Origin: JAVKMO01 sp031539345
Lineage (GTDB): Bacteria > Bacteroidota > Bacteroidia > Chitinophagales > Chitinophagaceae
Assembly (NCBI GenBank): GCA_031539345.1
Contig: JAVKMO010000014.1
Span: 55,787-119,786, forward strand
Direction of reading: 5' to 3'
DNA length: 64,000 bases
Under the pieces are notes generated by a model. It had not been told where the DNA came from, made no database searches, and saw nothing but the letters and a program-made list of their open reading frames with translations. This document shows positions 46,657 to 54,981 of this stretch, one piece after another; position 1 is the stretch's first letter, and every line of letters begins with the position of its first letter. The translations under genes were made by a program, and so were the position numbers.

Positions 46657-47037
46657 ATGGCAAGAATAGTTGGCGTAGATTTACCAAAAAATAAAAGAGG
46701 CATCATCGGATTAACCTATATTTATGGAATTGGTTTATCAAAATCGCGTTATATTTTATCGACATTAAAGATTGATGAAAGCAAAAAAGTGTCAGAATGG
46801 AATGACACGGAATTGACGGCGATTAGAAATTTGATCAATGCAGAATTAAAAGTGGAAGGTCAATTGCGTAGTGAAATACAAACGAATATCAAACGATTGT
46901 TAGATATCGCTTGTTATCGTGGTATTAGACACAGAAAAGGCTTGCCTGTAAGAGGACAACGAACCAAAACAAATGCGAGAACAAGAAAAGGAAAACGTAA
47001 AACGGTTGCTGGCAAGAAAAAAGTTGCCATGAAGTAA
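46657..47037 (+). CDS. rpsM: 30S ribosomal protein S13
   Basis: This 126-residue protein of the small-subunit head starts ARIVGVDLPKNKRGIIGLTYIYGIG and has the C-terminal RGIRHRKGLPVRGQRTKTNARTRKG tail that contacts tRNAs. It fits the alpha operon order rpmJ-rpsM-rpsK-rpsD-rpoA-rplQ. Confidence 0.97.
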   Translation: MARIVGVDLPKNKRGIIGLTYIYGIGLSKSRYILSTLKIDESKKVSEWNDTELTAIRNLINAELKVEGQLRSEIQTNIKRLLDIACYRGIRHRKGLPVRGQRTKTNARTRKGKRKTVAGKKKVAMK

Positions 47038-47104
47038 GCCTTTAAAATTATTCCTTATTTGATTATTATTATTCATTTCAAAAGCAAGATTCACTTTATT
47101 CAAT

Positions 47105-47524
47105 ATGGCAAAAACAGCAACAAAAGGTTCTAATCAAAATGCCGCAAAAACAGCAGCAAAAAAACGAGTTGTAAAAGCAGATATTCATGGCTTGGTTTTC
47201 GTTACAGCAACGTTCAACAATATTATTATTGCTATTACCAATCAACAAGGTCAAGTATTAAGTTGGTCAAGTGCTGGTAAAATGGGCTTTAGAGGGTCTA
47301 AAAAAAACACCCCCTATGCGGCACAAATGGCGGCACAAGATGCAGCAAAATTGGCTGTAGATTTGGGCATGAAAAAATGCGATGTGTTTGTTAAAGGTCC
47401 TGGAAATGGAAGAGAAAGTGCAATTCGTTCTGTTGCAATGTCTGGCATTGAAGTGGGTATTATTAAAGACATTACGCCGACTCCACATAATGGATGTCGT
47501 CCTCCTAAAAAACGTAGAGTATAA
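47105..47524 (+). CDS. rpsK: 30S ribosomal protein S11
   Basis: A 139-residue platform protein. Recognisable segments are HGLVFVTATFNNIIIAITN, SWSSAGKMGFRGSKKNTPYAAQ, KGPGNGRESAIRS and a basic end, TPTPHNGCRPPKKRRV. The N-terminal 25 residues are Ala/Lys-rich, common in Bacteroidota. 104 bases separate it from rpsD, a larger gap than usual and holding an inverted repeat. Confidence 0.97.
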   Translation: MAKTATKGSNQNAAKTAAKKRVVKADIHGLVFVTATFNNIIIAITNQQGQVLSWSSAGKMGFRGSKKNTPYAAQMAAQDAAKLAVDLGMKKCDVFVKGPGNGRESAIRSVAMSGIEVGIIKDITPTPHNGCRPPKKRRV

Positions 47525-47560
47525 TTTTCATTTACAATAAAAGACATCTTTCTTATTCGG

Positions 47561-47600
47561 GTGTATGATTCAGTTTCTCGATTTTTTCATAATCATACAC
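47561..47600 (+). promoter_or_regulatory. Inverted repeat between rpsK and rpsD (possible S4 control element)
   Basis: GTGTATGATT (47561-47570) and AATCATACAC (47591-47600) are perfect complements around a 20-base loop, 28 bases before the rpsD start. There is no poly-U after it, so it is not a typical terminator. Since S4 is the usual autogenous repressor in this operon, a translational control site is plausible but unproven. Confidence 0.4.
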
Positions 47601-47628
47601 TGTAAACTAAAAAATCAAATCAATATTT

Positions 47629-48234
47629 ATGGCAAGGTATAATGGTCCTAAAACTAGAATTTGTAGAATTTTCGGAGAACCGATTTTAGGTAATGGAAAA
47701 TATCTCAAAAAAAACAGCAATCCTCCGGGACAACATGGAGCAACAAAAAAAAGAAAACAACTGAGCGAATATGCTGTTCAGTTGAGAGAAAAACAAAAAG
47801 CAAAATATACCTATGGTGTTTTAGAGAAACAATTTAGGAATTTATTTGTTGAAGCAGCAAGAAGAAAAGGAGCAACAGGTGAAAACTTAATGCGATTATT
47901 AGAAAATCGTTTAGATAATATTGTTTATCGATTAGGCATTGCTCCGTCAAGGCCTGCAGCACGTCAATTGGTTTCGCATAAGCACATTACTGTGAATGGA
48001 AGTGTTGTCAATATTCCTTCTTACCAACCCAAAATTGGCGATGTAATTGCGTTAGAAGCAAAAACGTTTAGTAATTCTGGAATAACAAGCCTAGTAAAAG
48101 GGAAAGTACCTAAAATTAATTGGTTGGATTGGAATCAAGTGGAAATGAAAGGAACATTATTGGCTTTTCCAGAAAGAGAGAGTATTCCTGAAAATATTAA
48201 AGAGCAATTGATTGTAGAGTTGTATTCTAAATAA
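47629..48234 (+). CDS. rpsD: 30S ribosomal protein S4
   Basis: A 201-residue primary rRNA-binding protein. It begins ARYNGPKTRICRIFGEPILG; the S4 RNA-binding domain is seen in MRLLENRLDNIVYRLGIAPS and RQLVSHKHITVNGSVVNIPSY. The zinc-binding Cys set of C+ forms is absent. In many bacteria S4 represses its own operon. Confidence 0.97.
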   Translation: MARYNGPKTRICRIFGEPILGNGKYLKKNSNPPGQHGATKKRKQLSEYAVQLREKQKAKYTYGVLEKQFRNLFVEAARRKGATGENLMRLLENRLDNIVYRLGIAPSRPAARQLVSHKHITVNGSVVNIPSYQPKIGDVIALEAKTFSNSGITSLVKGKVPKINWLDWNQVEMKGTLLAFPERESIPENIKEQLIVELYSK

Positions 48235-48284
48235 GCCTTTTACTTTTTTGACTTTATTCAAAAGCTAATAATCCACATAAAATC

Positions 48285-49289
48285 ATGAGTACAATATTAA
48301 AATTTATTAAACCAGAAAAAATCATCATTCACAAAGCCAATGAATTTGCGGCAAGTTTTGAGTTCAAACCTTTAGAACCAGGTTTTGGAATTACGATAGG
48401 CAATTCATTGAGACGTGTACTTTTAAATTCATTAGAAGGATATGCTATTTCTGCAATTAAAATCAACAAAATCAACCACGAATTTTCTTCTATTAAAGGT
48501 GTATTAGAAGACGTTCCAGAAATTATTTTAAATCTGAAACAAATTCGTTTTAAACTCAATGCACAAGACGCAATATCTCAACCACAAAAAATAGAAATTA
48601 ACTTAAAAGGAAAAACAGTTTTTACTGCTGGCATGATTCAAGATTATACGGCAGAATTTTCAGTTACAAATCCCGATTTAGTAATTTGTAATATGGATGC
48701 TTCGGCAAATTTGTTAATCGAATTGACAATTACAAGAGGCAGAGGATATATTCTTGCAGAAGACCACAATTTAAAAGATTTAACAACAGATCATATTGCT
48801 ATTGACTCAATTTATACGCCAATCAAAAATGTAAAATATGCGATTGAAAATACAAGGGTTGAGCAACGTACAGATTTTGAAAAATTATTGATCGACATTC
48901 AAACAGACGGTACAATTCACCCTGAACTTGCGTTAAAAGAAGCTGCAAAAATTTTAATTCATCACTTGATGGTCATTTCTGACGAAAACTTAACGTTTGA
49001 AGTCAAAGAAGAAAAAACTTTGCCTGTTATAGACGACAAGCAAATGCAAGTGAAAAAAGTATTAAAAACACCGTTAGAAGATTTAGACCTTAGCGTAAGA
49101 GCTTTTAACTGTTTAAAAGCAGCAAGAATCAACTCTTTAATCGAGCTTGTTCAATATCGCTCTGAAGACTTGATGAAATTTAGAAATTTTGGTCAAAAAT
49201 CTTTAACAGAAATCGAACAAGTATTAAACGAAAGAGGACTTCATTTTGGTATGGATTTATCTAAAATGCAAATGGATAGAGAAGACTAA
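48285..49289 (+). CDS. rpoA: RNA polymerase alpha subunit
   Basis: A 334-residue subunit with an N-terminal dimerisation and assembly domain (GFGITIGNSLRRVLLNSLEGYAI) and a C-terminal domain that contacts UP elements and activators (LDLSVRAFNCLKAARINSLIELV, then FRNFGQKSLTEIEQVLNERGL). The length is standard. It follows rpsD in the usual operon order. Confidence 0.97.
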   Translation: MSTILKFIKPEKIIIHKANEFAASFEFKPLEPGFGITIGNSLRRVLLNSLEGYAISAIKINKINHEFSSIKGVLEDVPEIILNLKQIRFKLNAQDAISQPQKIEINLKGKTVFTAGMIQDYTAEFSVTNPDLVICNMDASANLLIELTITRGRGYILAEDHNLKDLTTDHIAIDSIYTPIKNVKYAIENTRVEQRTDFEKLLIDIQTDGTIHPELALKEAAKILIHHLMVISDENLTFEVKEEKTLPVIDDKQMQVKKVLKTPLEDLDLSVRAFNCLKAARINSLIELVQYRSEDLMKFRNFGQKSLTEIEQVLNERGLHFGMDLSKMQMDRED

Positions 49290-49341
49290 TTTGTTGTCAT
49301 TATTTTCATTCAATTATTATTCACACGTAATTTAACATCGC

Positions 49342-49839
49342 ATGAAACACGGAGATAAAGTAAAGAACCTAAGCAGAACGGCTTCTCACAGAAAAGCATT
49401 ATTAAGCAACTTAGCCATCAATTTAATCGAACATAAAAGAATTGTTACCACTTTGGCAAAAGCAAAAGCATTGCGCATTTATATTGAACCCTTGCTAACA
49501 AAATCAAAGAAAAATATTACGCATAACAGAAGAGTAATATTTAGTCATTTACAAAATAAAAGTTCTATCGAAGAATTATTTACAACAATTGCAGAAAAAA
49601 TTATGAGCAGACCTGGTGGGTATACCCGTGTCATCAAATTGGGAACGAGGTCTGGTGATAATGCAGAGTTAGCTTTAATCGAATTGGTTGATTTCAATAC
49701 TGTTTATAAAGCACCTGTGGTTGAAGTTGCTGCAGAATCAGCTGATGAGCCTGCGAAAAAAACAAGACGTGGAAAAACAAAAAAAGAAACACCAGCCGCA
49801 ACCGATACAGTAGATTTATTTGCAGCACCAACAGCTTAG
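49342..49839 (+). CDS. rplQ: 50S ribosomal protein L17
   Basis: A 165-residue protein: the conserved 115-residue core (MKHGDKVKNLSRTASHRKAL, HKRIVTTLAKAKALR, RPGGYTRVIKLGTRSGDNAELALIEL) is followed by a Lys/Ala/Glu-rich tail of about 45 residues, as in other Bacteroidota. It ends the alpha operon; OsmC follows after 23 bases. Confidence 0.97.
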   Translation: MKHGDKVKNLSRTASHRKALLSNLAINLIEHKRIVTTLAKAKALRIYIEPLLTKSKKNITHNRRVIFSHLQNKSSIEELFTTIAEKIMSRPGGYTRVIKLGTRSGDNAELALIELVDFNTVYKAPVVEVAAESADEPAKKTRRGKTKKETPAATDTVDLFAAPTA

Positions 49840-49862
49840 CACCTTCCTTTAAGCACACCATT

Positions 49863-50276
49863 ATGACGAATCCACATTTCAAAGTCGTTTATCAAGGTAA
49901 TTTAAGAACCTTGGCTACGCATTTGAAATCTGATTCTATCATAGAAACTGATGCCCCAACAGATAATAATGGAAAAGGAGAACGATTTTCTCCTACTGAT
50001 TTATTGTGTGTATCATTAGCTACTTGTATGGTAACGATTATGGGCATTAAAGCAAGAGAAAAAAATATTGACTTGATCAATACAACTATTCATATTCAAA
50101 AAACAATGGCAGACAATCCTCGCAAAGTGAGTGGAATCGGCATTCGCTTTGAATTTGAAAAAAGTTTGGAATTGGATAATCAAAACAAAGTGATTTTAGA
50201 ACGCTGTGCACACACCTGCCCTGTTCGATATAGCATTCACCCTGACATTGATGTGCAAATTGAATTTGCATGGTGA
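49863..50276 (+). CDS. OsmC family protein
   Basis: A 137-residue OsmC/Ohr-fold protein with the two reactive cysteines at C55 (LATCMVTIMGI) and C119 (CAHTCPVRYSIHP). It probably reduces organic hydroperoxides. It lies immediately downstream of rplQ and may be cotranscribed with the ribosomal operon. It differs clearly from the other OsmC protein at 2384-2812. Confidence 0.85.
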   Translation: MTNPHFKVVYQGNLRTLATHLKSDSIIETDAPTDNNGKGERFSPTDLLCVSLATCMVTIMGIKAREKNIDLINTTIHIQKTMADNPRKVSGIGIRFEFEKSLELDNQNKVILERCAHTCPVRYSIHPDIDVQIEFAW

Positions 50277-50400
50277 TATCATTTTCTTTCTATACACTTT
50301 AGAAATTGTCTTAAAAAATTGTCTCACCAATTTATTGCACCTTAATTAAGACTTCAAGCAACGTACATTTTTTATATTTTAGTTTTTTTAATCCGTTGAA

Positions 50401-51177
50401 ATGGACATAGATTATAACACGAGTAGAAGCCAACTCACCATTAAAGAATATGGCAGATATATGCAAAAATTGATTGCGTATGCCAAACAATTAACCGACA
50501 CCGAAAAGCGACAAAAAGCGGCTAATACAATTGTTGAATTGATGGCATATTTTAATCCACACTTAAAAAATGTAGAAGGATTTAAACAAAAATTATGGGA
50601 TCATCTTTTTGTAATGGCAGATTTTGATTTTGACATTAATAGCCCATATCAAGTTCCCACAAAAGAGCAAATGCAAAAAAAAGTATTGCCCTTAGCCTAT
50701 CCTCATCGCCGTCCTCAATTTTTACATTTAGGAAAAAATATTGAAGCTGTAATTCAACGAGCAAAAAAACAAGAAGATGCAGACAAAAAACAATTTCATA
50801 TTTACGTTGTTTTAAATGCAATGAAGCAAACTTATGCGAATGAGCATAAAGACTATGTTCAAGAAGATGTATTAAAACAAGAATTACAATCCTTGACAAA
50901 AAATGCTTTAGTGTATGAGTTTGATCCAGAAATAAAAAAAATATTTCAAGATGACAAGGGCGAACAACAAGAACGAGAGCCTAAAAAACAAGACAAACAT
51001 TTTCACGGAAAGAAAAAATCAAGACCAGGTGGTGGCTATCCTCCACAACAAAATAAAAATGTGCAACAAAATACGCACCCAAATAATAACCCCAACAGAA
51101 ACTATAACAATAGTAATAGTAGCAATGTAAGTCTTGCGCTTCCTCCAAAAAAAAAGAAGTTTAAAAAAAGGTATTAA
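50401..51177 (+). CDS. DUF4290 family protein
   Basis: A 258-residue protein with the DUF4290 domain, found almost only in Bacteroidota. The domain covers about residues 1-185 (YNTSRSQLTIKEYGRYMQKL, LWDHLFVMADFDFDINSPY). The rest is a low-complexity, Asn/Gln/Pro-rich and basic tail (NNNPNRNYNNSNSSN, ending PPKKKKFKKRY). Function is unknown. It lies 12 bases before murA, which is a common neighbour in this phylum. Confidence 0.82.
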   Translation: MDIDYNTSRSQLTIKEYGRYMQKLIAYAKQLTDTEKRQKAANTIVELMAYFNPHLKNVEGFKQKLWDHLFVMADFDFDINSPYQVPTKEQMQKKVLPLAYPHRRPQFLHLGKNIEAVIQRAKKQEDADKKQFHIYVVLNAMKQTYANEHKDYVQEDVLKQELQSLTKNALVYEFDPEIKKIFQDDKGEQQEREPKKQDKHFHGKKKSRPGGGYPPQQNKNVQQNTHPNNNPNRNYNNSNSSNVSLALPPKKKKFKKRY

Positions 51178-51189
51178 ACAATTCATACA

Positions 51190-52503
51190 ATGAATTATTT
51201 TGAAATAGACGGTAATCAGCGATTGTCGGGCACAATTGTTCCACAAGGAGCAAAAAACGAAGCACTACAAATTTTGAGTGCCGTATTACTGACTGATGAA
51301 AAAATGACCATTCATCAAGTGCCGAATATTCTTGATGTGAATGCACTTATCGATTTACTAAAAGAAATTGGTGTGTCTGCAAAATCACTCGGAAAAGGGT
51401 CGTGGGAATTTGAAGCCAAAAATGTCGATATTGATATTTTAATTGCAGATAAAACACTACAAAAAGGTGGCATGTTAAGAGGTTCTGTATTACTCGCAGG
51501 TGCCATGTTGAGCCGATTTAAAAAAGCGTACATGCCACAGCCGGGCGGCGATAAAATTGGCAGACGGAGATTAGATACACACTTGTTGGGTTTTGAAAAA
51601 TTGGGTATTGATTATGCGTATAATGACGAAAAAAAATATTACGTATTAGATGCAAAAAATGCTCGTCAAAATAATTTGCTTTTAGACGAACCGTCGGTTA
51701 CAGGAACTGCAAATATTATTTTTGCTGCTTTAACTATAGAAGGAATTACAACCATTTACAACGCCGCTTGCGAACCTTATATTCAACAGCTTTGCAAAAT
51801 GCTCAATCGTATGGGGGCAAAAATAAGTGGCATTGGGTCAAATTTATTAACTATAGAAGGCGTAAAAAAACTGCACGGTACAACGCACACAATGCTACCC
51901 GATATGATAGAAATTGGTAGTTTTATTGGCATGGCGGCGATGACAAAAAGTTCCATTACGATTGCAAATGCTGGCGTGCAACATTTGGGTATTATTCCTG
52001 AAAGATTCAAACAACTCGGTATCAAATTAGAAATTATCGGAGACGATATTTTTATTCCCGATCAAGACGTTTATGAAATACAAGATTTTTTAGACGGTTC
52101 TATTCTCACCATTTATGACCATCCTTGGCCGGGCTTAACGCCTGATTTATTGAGCATATTTTTGGTTGTAGCCACACAAGCAAGAGGTAGTGTTTTAATT
52201 CATCAAAAAATGTTTGAGAGCAGATTGTTTTTTGTCGATAAATTGATTGATATGGGAGCAAAAATTATTATGTGCGACCCTCACCGTGCAACGGTGATTG
52301 GCTTAGAAAGAAAAACCATGTTACGTGGCATTACAATGACGTCGCCAGACATTCGAGCAGGCGTAGCATTACTGATTGCTGCTTTATCAGCAACAGGAAA
52401 AAGCAAAATTCTCAATATCGAACAAATTGATAGAGGCTACGAAAATATCGAGGCTCGCTTACAATCTTTAGGTGCTAGAATAGAAAGAAAAAAATCGAGT
52501 TAG
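51190..52503 (+). CDS. murA: UDP-N-acetylglucosamine 1-carboxyvinyltransferase
   Basis: MurA (437 residues) catalyses the first committed step of peptidoglycan synthesis, transferring enolpyruvate to UDP-GlcNAc. The substrate-binding KNEALQ motif and six-fold repeated fold segments are present. In the catalytic loop the usual Cys (C115 in E. coli) is Asp: the local sequence is PQPGGDKIGRRRLDTHL, Asp121 here. Cys-to-Asp enzymes are active but resist fosfomycin. It is the last gene of the plus-strand run that began at infA. Confidence 0.95.
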   Translation: MNYFEIDGNQRLSGTIVPQGAKNEALQILSAVLLTDEKMTIHQVPNILDVNALIDLLKEIGVSAKSLGKGSWEFEAKNVDIDILIADKTLQKGGMLRGSVLLAGAMLSRFKKAYMPQPGGDKIGRRRLDTHLLGFEKLGIDYAYNDEKKYYVLDAKNARQNNLLLDEPSVTGTANIIFAALTIEGITTIYNAACEPYIQQLCKMLNRMGAKISGIGSNLLTIEGVKKLHGTTHTMLPDMIEIGSFIGMAAMTKSSITIANAGVQHLGIIPERFKQLGIKLEIIGDDIFIPDQDVYEIQDFLDGSILTIYDHPWPGLTPDLLSIFLVVATQARGSVLIHQKMFESRLFFVDKLIDMGAKIIMCDPHRATVIGLERKTMLRGITMTSPDIRAGVALLIAALSATGKSKILNIEQIDRGYENIEARLQSLGARIERKKSS

Positions 52504-52513
52504 TATCAATTCA

Positions 52514-53056
52514 TTATTTTTCTTTGGATTGTAAAACTGCCAACCGCTGTTTGAGCTTTCGATGTATTTTTCTTGTTTTAAACCCTGCGTATAAAAAAAT
52601 GGTTTCGTTGTTACGTAAGGTAATTTGCACAATCCGATTTTCTCGAATAGTTGGGTACATCATTAACACAAAAGCACCAGAGAGAGCATAGTTTAAAACA
52701 GGCATTATGATGTATCCTGCCGCAGACGTACCCAAAACATCTACCATTAACCATGGATTGAAAATAGCGGGGTATAAATTCATTTTTTTGAGTGTCAAAA
52801 TATCTCTGAGGGCGATACGTTGAACAAGGGCGTTTTTATTAAAATGAAAATATTCTTTGGCAAAAATTAAAAGTGAATCTGATGTAATAATCACCGTATC
52901 CTTATAGAACGACTTGTTAGTGTTTTCTAATTTCAACTGCTTGTTGTGGCTGTTCGCCACATAAACAATGGTATCTCTGTTTTGGGCAATGGAGACATTA
53001 CTCATCAAAAGAAGGAAACATAAGAAAGCGAGTGTTGAGAGTATTTTCATAAGCAT
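52514..53056 (-). CDS. Small exported protein of unknown function
   Basis: From ATG 53056 (or 53050) this gives about 180 residues with a signal peptide (ILSTLAFLCFLLLMSNVSIAQ). Later there are two hydrophobic stretches (WLMVDVLGTSAAGYIIMPVLNYALSG, VLMMYP) and a basic C-terminal end (KTRKIHRKLKQRLAVLQ). No family is recognised. A partial copy of its C-terminus lies at 55917-55979. It ends 10 bases from the convergent murA. Confidence 0.5.
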   Translation of the reverse strand: MLMKILSTLAFLCFLLLMSNVSIAQNRDTIVYVANSHNKQLKLENTNKSFYKDTVIITSDSLLIFAKEYFHFNKNALVQRIALRDILTLKKMNLYPAIFNPWLMVDVLGTSAAGYIIMPVLNYALSGAFVLMMYPTIRENRIVQITLRNNETIFLYAGFKTRKIHRKLKQRLAVLQSKEK

Positions 53057-53136
53057 GAATTTATAGAATATAAAATTTGGAATGAGAAAAAATAAAAATA
53101 TTCCCCCAGATTTTTGAATATGGGGGAGTGAAAAAA

Positions 53137-54065
53137 TTACGCAAATATTTTGTACATAGCGGCCACTCCACCAATTACACCGCCTACAGTACCACAACTT
53201 ATGCATCCATAAATTCCTAACCAAGCACAAAATTTACAACCTGCGATTCCAAACGTAGATACTGTTGTTACAATTAGGGGAGCATTGCTAATAATTCTTC
53301 CCACGACAGTATGTTTTGCTGTTTGTTGAAACAAGAATTGAGTATTCATTTTTTCACCTTTTTGCCTTGCTAAAAATTCTTGTTTTTGATTTTTTATCAT
53401 CGTACTGGCAATAACAATTTGCTCTTCATTTTTATCAAAGAAGATAGATGCAGATTTAAAATTAGAAAGATATAGAGCTATGGTATTTTTTTCAACCTCT
53501 TTATTTGTTAAAAGCATTTGGTTTATCACAAAATTATCAAAGTCGTCATAATTAGAAAATCGAGTACTCGTACAATAAGTTAATAAATTATTTTTACACA
53601 AATTATAGATAGCCTTACTTGTATCAAATAATTCTATTTCCATTTTATTGCTTTGTAATTGAGTTTCTAAAAATCGATTCATATCAGGTTGATAAATCAA
53701 ATTAGTATCTATCGGAGAACTATTATCAAGATTGGTTTTATGAAAATTACCTAAGCCGTTAGCTCTGAGGTAGGCCGTGTTGGCCATTTTAACCAACTGA
53801 GGTGTAAATGAATTACACGTTTCATAAATGGCTTTCTCTTTTGTTGTATCTGATGTGGAACCTTGTTTGCCACAACTAACAAAAATTAAAACAGCAAAAA
53901 TAAAATAGCTGATTACAAACAGAAAGTTTTGTTTGTATTTTAGAAGTTGTGTGTTGTGTGTTGTGTGTTGTGTGTTGTGTGTTGTGTGTTGTGTGTTGTG
54001 TGTTGTGTGTTGTGTGTTGTGTGTTGTGTGTTGTGTGTTGTGTGTTGTGTGTTGTGTGTTTGCAT
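53137..54065 (-). CDS. Putative phase-variable lipoprotein, currently out of frame from its ATG
   Basis: The open frame from 53137 runs upstream through a lipoprotein signal peptide (FLFVISYFIFAVLIFVSC, read from 53940) and into a heptamer repeat without a stop or a normal start. The only ATG in position is at 54065, just upstream of the repeat. In the current copy number the ATG frame ends at TAA 53942-53940 directly after the repeat. One more repeat unit (or two fewer) would join the ATG in frame to the lipoprotein. The protein after the lipobox is about 260 residues. Its C-terminus is hydrophobic and rich in Gly and Cys (GCKFCAWLGIYGCISCGTVG). The only alternative is a weak TTG at 53796 that loses the signal peptide. 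Function is unknown. Confidence 0.5.
53946..54060. repeat. Heptanucleotide tandem repeat (GTTGTGT)x16.4
   Basis: Sixteen perfect copies of GTTGTGT plus three bases, 115 bases in all, without interruption. Because 7 is not a multiple of 3, gaining or losing units changes the reading frame. In the minus direction it begins two bases after the ATG at 54065 and encodes QHTTHNT in each frame. Uninterrupted repeats of this kind mutate by strand slippage and typify contingency loci. Confidence 0.95.
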
Positions 54066-54320
54066 AAAATAGGAGTTTAAATTGTGAAAAAATATTGAAA
54101 CAAAACGATTCATTTATAAAATGAAAATATAGATTTATTTTATTGACAAACTAAAAAAACAAATTTTCTCTATATTTTAACGAAATATTAACTTTTCTAA
54201 ATAGGGTGTTCGCTATTCTCAAACGATGTCAGAAAAAAATCACCCTAATCTCATGATATTATTCTTGTTCTCGACGAAAATTTGCTAATCGCCTGTTGTT
54301 GAGTTGTCCATCTGTTGAAC
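54066..54320. other. Spacer between phase-variable gene and OMP pseudogene
   Basis: An AT-rich region of 255 bases. It likely contains the promoter of the repeat-bearing gene (leftward) and the 3' end of the outer-membrane pseudogene. No clear gene, hairpin terminator or RNA gene can be supported. Confidence 0.4.
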
Positions 54321-54964
54321 CTAAAACGAATACTGAAAGCTGTTATTGATAATGGGAACGATAGCGAAAATACTTGGGTAATTATTGCTACTGCTGATGC
54401 CCGAAGGACCTTCTTTTTGATTTGCACGAGCATAGCCAACCAAAACGCCTAAAGAAAATTGATAGGATAGTTTTGAAGTGATATTTTTTTGAACATTCCA
54501 TACTGGTCCAATGCCGAATAAAAAACCAAGCGGAACAAAGTTTGTGTTCAGGTAGTTATCGTAAAAAGGGCTAAAGGATATGAGCGATTTCAAACCAAAA
54601 GAGTTAAACCCATTATTTTGTGTTTGTAAGGGTTTACGTTCGAGTCTTTTTTTGACGTTATAATACACTCTTAATTCAGGCGATAAGGAAGGGTGAATCG
54701 AGTATAACCACCCAGCAGAAGAAGCATAAGCATAAAACACATCTAAACGACATTCAGCACGTGCTGTGAGCATGTTGGTCAATTTTCGTTCGTATAAAAA
54801 ACCACCGTTGAAGTTGAATGCCCAATGCCAACAAATGCGTTGTATAAGTTTTTTTGTAAGCCCTTGTTTTCATTTGCTGACATTTTTTGGTTCGGACTAA
54901 ATTTTTGTGCTGATATTTGTGTACTCACTAAATAGAAGCTTACGATGAGAATAAAAAATTTCAT
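54321..54964 (-). pseudogene. Frameshifted outer-membrane protein gene
   Basis: Two frames encode one protein. The first (54964-54779) has a signal peptide (FFILIVSFYLVSTQISAQ) and reads to YNAFVGIG before turning to nonsense (HSTSTVVFYTNEN) and a stop. The second continues the protein from FNFNGGFLYERKL through to SFQYSF. The shift is at about 54820, in GGCATTGGGCATTC, and equals a one-base deletion or a two-base insertion. The product would be about 210 residues and a beta-barrel type ending in Phe. It shares the YYN-x-KKR pattern with the adjacent paralogue at 54982. Confidence 0.6.
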
Positions 54965-54981
54965 GGTTGAAGAATTTAAAG

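Noticed and set aside
53941..54065. Heptamer array as a CRISPR or minisatellite without function
   Set aside because: The unit is only 7 bases with no spacers, so it is not CRISPR; its position just after an ATG and before a signal peptide argues for a frame switch instead.
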